NCBI GenBank assembly: GCA_027491155.1
Contig: JAIXWR010000023.1
Location: 1-64,000 of the forward strand
Origin: Verrucomicrobiaceae bacterium
GTDB lineage: Bacteria > Verrucomicrobiota > Verrucomicrobiia > Verrucomicrobiales > Akkermansiaceae
Reading direction: 5' to 3'
DNA: 64,000 nucleotides
Shown here: piece by piece, positions 56,822 through 64,000 of the stretch
Position numbering within the stretch: the stretch's first letter is position 1
How the letters are laid out: each line of letters begins with the position of its first letter
Made by a program: the position numbers and the translations under genes
The notes under the pieces: model-generated
The model's database searches: none
What the model saw: only the letters and a program-made list of their open reading frames with translations
What the model was told of the DNA's origin: nothing

Positions 56822-58212
56822 CGGGTGCCGGGTTTGGGGGTCTTTTTCTTCGGGTTTCCGGCTGGCTTGTCCCAGGCCACCGGTGCTTCGTTTCTCTGGG
56901 GTTCTCCCGGCGTGCTGCGGCCGCCGGCGACTTGCTTCCGCATCAGGGTGGCGAGGCGTTCGACGATTTCCGGCCGTTCGGCGGCGAGGTCCTTGGTTTC
57001 GCCGGGGTCGGATTCCAGTTCGTAAAGCTCGCGTTTGCCTTTGGCGGTGAACACGAGCTTCCACGGTCCCTGGCGGATGGCGAGGTCGCGTTTCGGCGAT
57101 TGATGGATGATGGCTTCGCGCGTGCTGTTCTTCGCGCTGCCGAGGAGGACGGGAAGGAGGCTCACGCTGTCCTCGCCCGCGTTGGCGGGGAGTTTCGTGC
57201 CGACGATCTCCGCGGCGGTGGCCATCAGGTCGTTGAGGCAGATGGTCGCGTCCGACACGGAGCCGGGTTGGATTCTTCCCGGCCAACGGGCGAGGAAGGG
57301 CACGCGGTGGCCGCCTTCGTGAATGCTGGACTTCGAACCGCGCAGCGGCGGGTAGGGGCGATTCGCGGCCCCGTTGTCGGCGGTGGCGATGACCAGCGTG
57401 TTCGAGGCAAGGCCCTTGCGTTCGAGGGCGTCGAGGAGCTGGCCGAGCATGTGGTCGCCCTGGTGCAGCCAGTCGCCGTAGCTTGCTTCTTTTCCGGTGA
57501 CCCCGCCCTTGCCGGTGAATTCCGGCGCGGGCACGACCGGCGTGTGGGGCGGGCACATCGGGAAGTAGAGGAAGAAGGGCTTGGCGGCATCGCGCCCGCC
57601 GATCCACTCGACCGCCTTGGCGATCATGCGCGGTTGGTTCTCCACTTCGGCGACGTTCTCGACGACGCGGTCCTGCTCGATGATCGTGCCGATGTTGCGG
57701 GCGTGGGTGAAGCCGTGGAAGAAATCGAAGCCGGCGGCGTTCGGGGGGGTGAGCAGGCGTGTGCCGACGGGGATCGACTTCTCGGTGCCGGGCTTGCCGT
57801 CCCACTTCATGCCGAGGTGCCATTTGCCGATGCAGGCGGTCTCGTAGCCATGCTGCTGGAGCAGGGAGGCGACGGTGAGCCGGTTCTTGGGAATGATCGG
57901 CGGCGAGTAGGTGGTGAGAACGCCGTATTGGCCGATGCGGAAGGGGTAGCGGCCGGTCAGCAGGCCGTAGCGGGTGGGCGTGCAGACCGAGGCCGCGGTG
58001 TGGGCATCGGTAAAGCGCATGCCTTCCGCCGCGAGCCGGTCGAGGTTCGGGGTCTTGAAGGGCGAGTCCTTGCGGTAGCAGCCCGGCTCGCCGTAGCCCA
58101 GGTCGTCGAAGAGGACGAGGACGATGTTGGGCGGCGTGGCATCGTCCGCCCGGGCCTGGGCGGCGAGGAAAGGCAGGAGGCCGGCGGCGAGGCGGAGGGC
58201 TCGGAGAACCAT
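56818..58212 (-). CDS. Secreted sulfatase with CTPTR motif, first gene of the minus-strand run
   Basis: A 464-residue sulfatase with signal peptide (1-22). NIVLVLFDDLGYGEPGCYRK opens the metal site and the motif at 57970-57984 (Cys 77) is C-T-P-T-R, with Thr in the Ser position. CIGKWHLGMKWDG and VIATADNGAANRPYPP are normal. It is the most upstream gene of eighteen consecutive minus-strand genes, so the region 58213-58342 should contain a promoter; a divergent DUF808 gene starts at 58343. ATG 58212 gives the signal peptide; the frame remains open upstream without one. The tail is Lys/Pro-rich (GNPKKKTPKPGTR). Confidence 0.92.
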   Translation of the reverse strand: MVLRALRLAAGLLPFLAAQARADDATPPNIVLVLFDDLGYGEPGCYRKDSPFKTPNLDRLAAEGMRFTDAHTAASVCTPTRYGLLTGRYPFRIGQYGVLTTYSPPIIPKNRLTVASLLQQHGYETACIGKWHLGMKWDGKPGTEKSIPVGTRLLTPPNAAGFDFFHGFTHARNIGTIIEQDRVVENVAEVENQPRMIAKAVEWIGGRDAAKPFFLYFPMCPPHTPVVPAPEFTGKGGVTGKEASYGDWLHQGDHMLGQLLDALERKGLASNTLVIATADNGAANRPYPPLRGSKSSIHEGGHRVPFLARWPGRIQPGSVSDATICLNDLMATAAEIVGTKLPANAGEDSVSLLPVLLGSAKNSTREAIIHQSPKRDLAIRQGPWKLVFTAKGKRELYELESDPGETKDLAAERPEIVERLATLMRKQVAGGRSTPGEPQRNEAPVAWDKPAGNPKKKTPKPGTR

Positions 58213-58342
58213 GGATTCCCTCTTTACTCCGTTTGGAGCCGGAAGTTGCCGGATCCGGGCAAGTTTCCCGTCGGCGTGCGCCCGGTTCCTGCGGGCAAAT
58301 CCCTTCTTGCATCGCCCGGCAGGACGGGGCTCAGCTTCGGGC

Positions 58343-59245
58343 ATGGCAGGCGGGAGTCTTTTGATGCTGTTGGATGATATCGCGTCGCTGCTTGACGACG
58401 TGTCGGTGATGACCAAGACCGCGGCGTCCAAGACCGCGGGTGTGCTGGGAGACGATCTCGCCTTGAACGCCCAGCAGGTCAGCGGGGTGGTGGCGAAGCG
58501 CGAGCTGCCGGTGGTATGGAGCGTGGCGAAGGGGTCTTTCGTCAACAAGCTGATCCTGGTGCCGTCGGCGCTGCTGATCAGTGCTTTCGCCCCGTGGCTG
58601 GTGACGCCGCTGCTGATGATCGGCGGTCTTTATCTTTGCTACGAGGGGGTGGAAAAGCTGGCGCACCGATTCCTGCATTCCAAGGAGAAGTCGGTGGAAG
58701 CCGCGGCGGCGGAACTCGCGGCCCTGGAGGCGGGGGAGATCGACGAGGCGGGGAAGATCAAGGGGGCGGTCCGCACGGACTTCGTGCTCTCCGCGGAGAT
58801 CATCGCGATCACGCTGGGCGTGGTGGCCGCCAAGCCGCTGGCCACGCAGGCGCTGACCTTGTCGGCCATCGCGGTCGTGATGACGGTCGGCGTCTACGGG
58901 CTGGTGGCCTGCATCGTGAAGCTGGACGACCTCGGGCTGTATCTCAGCCAGGGCCGCACGGTCACGGCGCGCGGCACGGGCAAGGCGATCCTGTGGGCGG
59001 CGCCGTTTTTGATGAAGCTGCTATCGGTGCTGGGGACGGCGGCGATGTTCCTGGTCGGTGGCGGGATCCTGACCCACGGGATCCATGCGGTGCACGAGTG
59101 GATCGCGCGTTTCGGTGCATCGCTGGGAGGTTTTGCGGCGAAGATCGTGCCGGTTCTGTTCGATGGGTTGTTCGGGATGCTGGCGGGTGCCGTCGCGCTG
59201 GGAGTAATGATGGTGGTGGCGAAGCTGCGGGGCAAGGGGCATTGA
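58343..59245 (+). CDS. DUF808-family membrane protein (YedI-like)
   Basis: A 300-residue inner-membrane protein of the DUF808 family, related to E. coli YedI, whose function is not known. The start MAGGSLLMLLDDIASLLDDVSVMTKTAA is the family signature, followed by KTAGVLGDDLALNAQQV. Hydrophobic segments lie near 65-90, 145-165, 172-192, 225-245 and 270-293. An acidic helical stretch at about 110-140 precedes the second. ATG 58343 matches the family start. It is divergent from the sulfatase run and ends before a repeat-rich intergenic space. Confidence 0.9.
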   Translation: MAGGSLLMLLDDIASLLDDVSVMTKTAASKTAGVLGDDLALNAQQVSGVVAKRELPVVWSVAKGSFVNKLILVPSALLISAFAPWLVTPLLMIGGLYLCYEGVEKLAHRFLHSKEKSVEAAAAELAALEAGEIDEAGKIKGAVRTDFVLSAEIIAITLGVVAAKPLATQALTLSAIAVVMTVGVYGLVACIVKLDDLGLYLSQGRTVTARGTGKAILWAAPFLMKLLSVLGTAAMFLVGGGILTHGIHAVHEWIARFGASLGGFAAKIVPVLFDGLFGMLAGAVALGVMMVVAKLRGKGH

Positions 59246-59311
59246 GGATTGGCCCGGCGAAGTGGTCCTTGCCAGTGGTCGCTCGGTTCTGCCTCCTTTG
59301 CGGGGATTCCC

Positions 59312-59420
59312 AAGGAGTGGCGGACTCCGATCCGCCCTGCCCATGAGCCGCGAATGATCCGAGGGAACCGCTTTTCAGCGGCTTGCCGCGGGCATGGCGG
59401 ATCGGAGTCCGCCGCTCCTT
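59312..59420. repeat. Inverted-repeat element with 31-base arms
   Basis: The arms 59312-59342 and 59390-59420 are reverse complements at 29 of 31 positions, with the core GGCGGACTCCGATCCGCC. A smaller complementary pair (ACCGCT/AGCGGC-type) lies in the 47-base loop. It has the form of a REP/BIME element or a small MITE. Confidence 0.75.
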
Positions 59421-59474
59421 GATTCCATGCCCTCGGTTTGAGGGTAACGAGAGGGACGAGTCCCCACTCCAAAG

Positions 59475-59506
59475 AAGAAGCCGGCCTCGAAAGAGGCCGG
59501 CTTCTT
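59475..59506. terminator. Strong hairpin terminator between convergent DUF808 and rpoD genes
   Basis: A perfect 14-bp stem (AAGAAGCCGGCCTC) with a GAAA tetraloop, 12 bases after the rpoD stop. The A- and T-rich stem ends allow termination in both directions, though no long T-run follows. Confidence 0.8.
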
Positions 59507-59518
59507 GGGTGAAGGGAT

Positions 59519-61627
59519 TCACGCTCCGGGGAGCTCGATGAAGCCTTCGAGCTTCCGGATACGGGTGGGATGGCGCATCTTGCGGAGTGCCTTGGCTTCG
59601 ATCTGGCGGATGCGCTCGCGGGTGACCTGGAACTGGCGGCCGACTTCCTCGAGGGTGCGGCTGTAGCCGTCCTTGAGGCCGAAGCGCTGCTCCAGCACCT
59701 CGCGCTCGCGCTCGGTGAGGGTGTCGAGGACGTCCTTGATCTTGTCCTTGAGCATCGAGAAGCCGGCTTCCTCCATCGGGTTGTCGGCGGACTTGTCCTC
59801 GATGAAGTCACCGAAGGAGGTGTCGTCCGAATCGCCGACGGGCGCCTGCAGCGAGATCGGCTGCTGGGCCATCTTCAGCACGGCGCGGACGCGCTCGACG
59901 GGCAGGTGGATTTCCTCGGCGATCTCTTCCGGCGACGGCTCGCGACCGTATTCCTGGACGAGCTGCTTCTGGACCCGCATCAGCTTGTTGATCGTCTCGA
60001 TCATGTGGACCGGGATGCGGATGGTCCGCGCCTGGTCGGCGATCGAGCGGGTGATGGCCTGGCGGATCCACCAGGTGGCGTAGGTCGAGAACTTGTAGCC
60101 GCGGCGGTATTCGAATTTTTCCACCGCCTTCATCAGGCCCATGTTGCCTTCCTGGATCAGGTCGAGGAAGGAGAGGCCGCGGTTGGTGTATTTCTTGGCG
60201 ATCGAAATCACCAGGCGCAGGTTGGCCTCGACCATCTCGGTCTTCGCCTTGAGCGCTTCCTTGAGCCAGTGGCGGAGCTGCTTGTTGGTCTCGTCAAAGG
60301 TGTCGGCCTCGTGCCAGCAGCGCTGCTGGATCTCGCGCAGCTTGGTGACGAACTCCTTGTCCTCGGGGTCTGCCTGGACCTTGCGGCCGTATTTCCAGAA
60401 CTTCTGCTGGTAGTCCTCGACCTGCTCGCAGAAGTCCTCGACCACCTTCTGCTTGTAGTAGAAGCGAGTGTAGAGGCGGTGGAGGGTCTGGAGGTTCTTG
60501 GCGAAGGTTTCCTCGAGCTTCTTCTTGCCGCGCGGGTTCTTGGCGGAGAGCTGGCGGAACAGGTCGTCGTTCTCCTCGTGGAGCTGCTTGAGCTGTTCGC
60601 ACTGCTTCGGCAGGATCTTCATGTAGCGCTCGCGGCTCTCGATCTTCTTGTCGAGGATCACGCGGTCGAAGCGCTCCTTGCCCTTGATCAGCTTGTCGGC
60701 GAGGTCGAGGTAGCACTCGGCGGTGAAGCCGAAGAGGTGGAGCTGTTTGGCGACCTCGATCTCGGCGTCTTCGATGCGCTTGGAGATTTCAACTTCCTGC
60801 TCGCGGGTCAGCAGCGGGACCTGGCCCATCTGCTTGAGATACATGCGGACCGGGTCGTCGAGGATGTCGAGCTTCTGGTCCTTGGTGTCGTCGACATCGT
60901 CGGCGTCGTCGTCGCGCTTTTTGTCCTTGTAGCGGTCGACCTCGGAGGCGTCGATGATGTCGAACTCCATGTTGCGGAGCCGCTCCATGATGGCCTCGAC
61001 GTCGGCCTGCTCGACGAGGTCGTTCGGGAGGATCTCGTTGATGTCGTCGTAGGTCAGGTACTCCTGTTCCTTGGCGAGCTTGATGAGTTCGCGGATCTTT
61101 TCCTGGATTTCCGGGGTGTCGATGCGCGGTTTGTCACCATCGCCGCGGGTGGCGGCGGGTTCGGGTGCGGCGGGGATTTCGACCTTGGTTTCCTTTTCCG
61201 GGGCCGGGGCCTTTTTCGGAGCCGGCTTGGCGGCGGGTTCCGCGGGTGCCGGCTTGGCGGCCGGGGCGGCCGGTTTCACGGCCTTGGCCGGGGCGGCGGC
61301 GGGTTTGGCAGCCGGTTTGGCCGGTGCCGCCTTGGGGGCGGGCTTGGCCGCTTTGGGTGCCGGCTTGGCGGGGACGGGCTTGGGAGCCGGCTTCTTGGTG
61401 GCCGCGGCCGGTTTGGCCTTGGCGGCGGGCTTGGGTGCCGGCTTCGCGGCCGGTTTGGCAGGCTTCGCGGCCTTGGGAGTCGGCTTGGCCGGCTTCGCCG
61501 CCGGTTTGGCAGCCTTGGCCGGCTTGGCGGCAGGCTTTTTCGCGGCGGCGGGTTTGGCGGGAACCGGCTTGGCCTTCGGCTTTGCGGCCGGCGATTTGGC
61601 GGGAGAAGCGGCTTTCTTGGAGGACAT
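59519..61627 (-). CDS. rpoD: Primary sigma factor RpoD with Ala/Lys/Pro-rich N-terminal tail
   Basis: A 702-residue housekeeping sigma-70. Region 1.1 begins near 170 ([22 protein letters not shown]), region 1.2 [21 protein letters not shown], then a non-conserved helical region, region 2 ([37 protein letters not shown]), region 3 and region 4 ([34 protein letters not shown]). The first ~164 residues are a low-complexity Ala/Lys/Pro tail ([16 protein letters not shown]-like), which resembles bacterial histone H1-like proteins and is not part of classical RpoD. ATG 61627 gives MSSKKAAS; the upstream frame is short and non-tail-like. It follows dnaG by 106 bases, matching the dnaG-rpoD pairing of many bacteria. 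Confidence 0.95.
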   Translation of the reverse strand: MSSKKAASPAKSPAAKPKAKPVPAKPAAAKKPAAKPAKAAKPAAKPAKPTPKAAKPAKPAAKPAPKPAAKAKPAAATKKPAPKPVPAKPAPKAAKPAPKAAPAKPAAKPAAAPAKAVKPAAPAAKPAPAEPAAKPAPKKAPAPEKETKVEIPAAPEPAATRGDGDKPRIDTPEIQEKIRELIKLAKEQEYLTYDDINEILPNDLVEQADVEAIMERLRNMEFDIIDASEVDRYKDKKRDDDADDVDDTKDQKLDILDDPVRMYLKQMGQVPLLTREQEVEISKRIEDAEIEVAKQLHLFGFTAECYLDLADKLIKGKERFDRVILDKKIESRERYMKILPKQCEQLKQLHEENDDLFRQLSAKNPRGKKKLEETFAKNLQTLHRLYTRFYYKQKVVEDFCEQVEDYQQKFWKYGRKVQADPEDKEFVTKLREIQQRCWHEADTFDETNKQLRHWLKEALKAKTEMVEANLRLVISIAKKYTNRGLSFLDLIQEGNMGLMKAVEKFEYRRGYKFSTYATWWIRQAITRSIADQARTIRIPVHMIETINKLMRVQKQLVQEYGREPSPEEIAEEIHLPVERVRAVLKMAQQPISLQAPVGDSDDTSFGDFIEDKSADNPMEEAGFSMLKDKIKDVLDTLTEREREVLEQRFGLKDGYSRTLEEVGRQFQVTRERIRQIEAKALRKMRHPTRIRKLEGFIELPGA

Positions 61628-61670
61628 GGACAGAAGGGAATGGGAGGGGGAATTCAGGCAAAATTCACCC

Positions 61671-61737
61671 ATGATAGCGCAAGCGGACCGGACTCCGAAG
61701 CGGGCGGGAATCATCGAAGCACCTTTTGCACCGTCAA
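61671..61737 (-). promoter_or_regulatory. Candidate promoter(s) for rpoD between dnaG and rpoD
   Basis: On the minus strand TTGACG (61732-61737) is followed after 16 bases by GATGAT (61710-61715), a moderate sigma-70 pair. A better -10-like TATCAT lies at 61671-61676 but lacks a good -35. Either could start an rpoD transcript apart from dnaG. Matches are by eye. Confidence 0.3.
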
Positions 61738-63641
61738 GGATTGTTTTCCGGTCCCGAGGGGGGCGGATTCTTGCGGTAGAAAGGCTTGGGCGCGGGCTTG
61801 CGATTGGGGGCGAAGCGGTCGCTGAAAACGAAGCGCTGCTTCACGCCCTTGAGGAGTTCGGCGATCCGTTTTTTCTCCTCGAGGAGCCGGATCATCTCCG
61901 CGGGGGCGAGGCCGGGTTGCTGGAGCTGCGCCTGGATGCTCTCGTCGCGCTTGTGGAGGGCCTTGGCCCCGAGTTCGGCCAGGGCGGTTTCGGCGGCGGC
62001 CACGGGGTTCTCCGGCGGGTCGCCATGGAAGGTGGGATCGGAAAGCAGGGCGAGCCGCTGGCTTTCGGGCAGGCTGCCGAGGAAGGCGTTGACCGCGGTG
62101 TGGGAGGCGGGATCGGGCCGGGCGGAGAGGATGGCTTCGAGGAGGGGGATGCCTTCCACGTGTTCGGCCGCCTCGTGGACGCTTTCGTACTGCTCGCCGA
62201 GCCATTCCTGGACCGCTGCGGATTGGAGGGAAAGGCTGCAGAGGTAGCCGACGACCGGGTCGAGCGCCACGGGGACGACGATCTCCGGTTCGGGCTCGGA
62301 TGCCGCATGGCGGTCGCGTTCGGCCGGCTTGTTTTTCGCGGCGCGGGCGGCGCGCAGGACGGCATCGCGGAGTTCCGGCGCGCCGGTGCGGAGGCGGGTG
62401 GCGACGTGGTTGATCATGTCCTCGCGGCCGACCGGATCCTGCACGGCGGCGAGCAGCGAGGCGCATTCGCGGGCGAAGGCGGAGCGCTGCTGGAGATCGG
62501 CGAGGCGGTTCTCCGCGTTGGCGCGGTCGATCTTGAAATCGAAGAAGCCGACGGCGTTGGCGAGCAGTTCGCGGAAGGCATCCGGCCCGTTTTTCTTGAT
62601 GAACGAGTCCGGGTCCTCGCCGGCCGGCATGCGGGCGATGCGGACCGGGATACCTTCCTCGGAGAGGACGCGGAAGGCCTTCTCGGAGGCGAGCATGCCG
62701 GCAGTGTCGGCATCGAAACAGACGATCGCGTTCTTCGCGTAGCGTCGCAGCAGCTTGGCGTGGCTGGGAGTGATGGCGGTGCCCTGGGTGCCGACCACGT
62801 GCTCGATGCCTTGCTCGTGGCAGGAGATCACGTCGAGCTGGCCTTCGCAGATGACCACCGCGTTCTCCTTGAGGATGGCCTTGCGGGCGCGTTCGAGGGC
62901 GAACAGGACGTTCGATTTCTTGAAGACGACGGTCTCCGGCGAGTTGATGTATTTCCCGCTCTTCGGGTCCTCGCGGAGCTGGCGGGCGGTGAAGGCGATC
63001 ACGTCCCCGTGCTCGTTGCGGATGGGGATCATCAGGCGGCCGAGGAAGCGGACGTAGATGCCGCCGCGTTCCTTCTGGACGAAGATGCCGGAGTCGACGA
63101 GTTCGCGGCCGGTGAACTTTTTCTCGCGGGCCCAGTCCATGAAGACGCGGGCATCGTCGGGCATCCAGCCGATCTGCCAGCGGACGGCCATTTCCTTCCC
63201 GAAGCCGCGCGACTTCAGGTAGTCGCGGGCATGGGTCGCCTCGCGGGTGAAGAGGAGCTTGTGGAGGAACTCCGTGACCTCGCGGTGGAGGTCGAGCTGG
63301 CGTCCGCGCTGGCGGCGGGCGCGGTCTTCCTTGGGATCGTAGGCTTCCTCGGTGACCGTGATGCCGGAGCGGGCGGCGAGCTTCTTGATCGCGTCGACGT
63401 AGGTCAGGTTCTCGTATTCGCGGACGAAGGTGATGGCGTCGCCGCTCTTCTTGCAGCCGAAGCAGTGGAAGAACTGGCGCTGGGGATTGATGTTGAAGGA
63501 GGGCGACTTCTCGTTGTGGAAAGGGCACAGCGCCTTGTAGGACGGGCCGGCCCGCTTGACCTCGATGTAGGAACCGATCAGGTCCACGATATCCGTCGCG
63601 GCGAGGATCTGTTCCTTGGTTTCCTGCGAGATCTGGGGCAC
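61734..63641 (-). CDS. dnaG: DNA primase
   Basis: A 635-residue DnaG primase, which makes RNA primers for replication. The N-terminal zinc-binding domain has Cys 39, His 42, Cys 60 and Cys 63 (CPFH, HCFGC). The RNA polymerase/TOPRIM core follows, with [37 protein letters not shown] and [16 protein letters not shown]. The C-terminal third is diverged, as is usual for the helicase-binding domain, and ends in a basic Pro-rich tail. The start codon is GTG 63641 ([18 protein letters not shown]), which fits family starts. It is upstream of rpoD in the same direction. Confidence 0.95.
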   Translation of the reverse strand: MPQISQETKEQILAATDIVDLIGSYIEVKRAGPSYKALCPFHNEKSPSFNINPQRQFFHCFGCKKSGDAITFVREYENLTYVDAIKKLAARSGITVTEEAYDPKEDRARRQRGRQLDLHREVTEFLHKLLFTREATHARDYLKSRGFGKEMAVRWQIGWMPDDARVFMDWAREKKFTGRELVDSGIFVQKERGGIYVRFLGRLMIPIRNEHGDVIAFTARQLREDPKSGKYINSPETVVFKKSNVLFALERARKAILKENAVVICEGQLDVISCHEQGIEHVVGTQGTAITPSHAKLLRRYAKNAIVCFDADTAGMLASEKAFRVLSEEGIPVRIARMPAGEDPDSFIKKNGPDAFRELLANAVGFFDFKIDRANAENRLADLQQRSAFARECASLLAAVQDPVGREDMINHVATRLRTGAPELRDAVLRAARAAKNKPAERDRHAASEPEPEIVVPVALDPVVGYLCSLSLQSAAVQEWLGEQYESVHEAAEHVEGIPLLEAILSARPDPASHTAVNAFLGSLPESQRLALLSDPTFHGDPPENPVAAAETALAELGAKALHKRDESIQAQLQQPGLAPAEMIRLLEEKKRIAELLKGVKQRFVFSDRFAPNRKPAPKPFYRKNPPPSGPENNP

Positions 63642-63776
63642 GGGACGAATTAAGCGCGGGGAGCGGGAAACGGGAATCGCGAAAGATGCCGAACTTTTCG
63701 GATGCGCGGCGTGCGAACCGGTGGAGGATGTTCAAGAACCGGGGAATGGTTCCGCCGGTGTTTACCTCAGCAAGAG

Positions 63777-63947
63777 ATGAAAGTCGTCCGCAAGAACTCG
63801 AAGGGTGAAGCCCGCCAGCTCCTGCTCAAGGAGTATTTCCTCAACGCCTACCTGATCGCCGTGCTCAAGAAAGTGGGCGACGAAGCCGCCCGTCTCACCC
63901 GCGGCCAGCCCGGATTGACGCCGGTGCGGGTCCGTTCCGGAAAGTGA
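63777..63947 (+). CDS. Small basic protein, function unknown
   Basis: A 56-residue basic protein (MKVVRKNSKGEARQLLLKEYFLN would be its N-terminus in part: MKVVRKNSKGEARQ). It is likely helical from about 12 to 42 and ends in an Arg-rich tail (VRVRSGK). It is divergent from dnaG, with 135 bases between. A purine-rich GCAAGAG just before the ATG gives only a weak ribosome-binding site. No family was recognised; size and charge would fit a nucleic-acid-binding or ribosome-associated protein, which is a guess. The window ends 53 bases later with nothing further recognisable. Confidence 0.5.
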   Translation: MKVVRKNSKGEARQLLLKEYFLNAYLIAVLKKVGDEAARLTRGQPGLTPVRVRSGK

Positions 63948-64000
63948 AGCGGTCCGCCTTTCCGGCCGGGAGCGTTGGCAAATGGGTGATTGCACCCGCC

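Larger units (their letters stand above)
59246..59518. other. Repeat-rich intergenic space between DUF808 gene and rpoD
   Basis: No gene is supported. The space holds a 109-base palindromic element (59312-59420) and a strong hairpin terminator (59475-59506), listed separately. Confidence 0.6.

Noticed and set aside
31727-58212. SusC/SusD-type polysaccharide utilisation locus
   Set aside because: No TonB-dependent receptor or SusD-like lipoprotein is present; this is a PVC-style enzyme cluster.
43101-58212. Frameshifts or pseudogenes among the sulfatases
   Set aside because: All nine have full-length frames, signal peptides and both metal-binding blocks; motif differences are single substitutions, not truncations.
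61140-61620. Tandem-looking DNA repeats that could suggest a CRISPR-like or minisatellite array
   Set aside because: The pattern is the codon-level echo of the Ala/Lys/Pro-rich tail of RpoD; units are irregular, in frame, and there are no spacers.
1-64000. tRNA, rRNA, riboswitch or prophage features
   Set aside because: No tRNA-like cloverleaf, rRNA segment, recognisable riboswitch core, integrase or phage structural gene was seen on either strand by eye; a covariance-model scan was not possible.

Overview
The window looks like chromosome from a Verrucomicrobiota bacterium, most likely of the Luteolibacter/Verrucomicrobiaceae type. This is inferred from family content, not from a search. The pointers are high GC, a very large number of secreted sulfatases, the PVC-type GDSL/beta-propeller/cytochrome c fusion, an ECF sigma factor paired with a zinc-ribbon Ser/Thr kinase, a Rhodopirellula/Verrucomicrobium-type sigma factor with a membrane anti-sigma-like partner, and a giant lamin-tail/CotH surface protein. 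No tRNA, rRNA, CRISPR array or prophage was recognised.

Layout. 1-100 is the left end of an IS3-family insertion sequence that runs off the window. 397-1662 holds three small membrane proteins. 1724-11133 (minus) is a signalling and secreted-protein block: ECF sigma factor, membrane kinase with SLBB-like sensor, SLBB/ExbD-like secreted protein, SHD1-esterase, two related membrane-anchored proteins and a GH20 hexosaminidase. 11238-13673 (plus) holds an HExxH metallopeptidase-like protein and a sialate-O-acetylesterase-like (SASA) enzyme. 14193-24686 is a polyphosphate neighbourhood (ppk1, a Ppx/GppA-HD phosphatase, ppk2) with a 1759-residue CotH/lamin-tail surface protein in the middle. 24827-31720 (plus) is a surface-polysaccharide module: TolB-like propeller, lipoprotein, MBOAT (AlgI-like), AlgX/AlgJ-like SGNH protein, LamG-like protein and a sulfatase.

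31727-58212 (minus) is the most striking part: eighteen consecutive genes on one strand, with short gaps and several 4-bp start/stop overlaps. From the upstream end they are two overlapping sulfatases, seven more sulfatases with two secreted alpha/beta hydrolases among them, an FAD-dependent oxidoreductase, an ECF sigma factor with an anti-sigma-like membrane protein, a tandem-duplicated SGNH esterase, a large uncharacterised secreted protein, a GH99-like glycosidase and a PVC-type cytochrome c fusion. I infer a locus that desulfates, deacylates and oxidises a sulfated, esterified glycan under its own sigma/anti-sigma switch. Three of the ten sulfatases in the window depart from the C-x-P-S-R maturation motif, and no sulfatase maturase, transporter or SusC/D pair lies in the window.

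58343-63947 returns to housekeeping: a DUF808 membrane protein, rpoD with a long Ala/Lys/Pro-rich N-terminal tail, dnaG, and a small basic protein. Intergenic spaces carry several dispersed or palindromic repeats, described individually.
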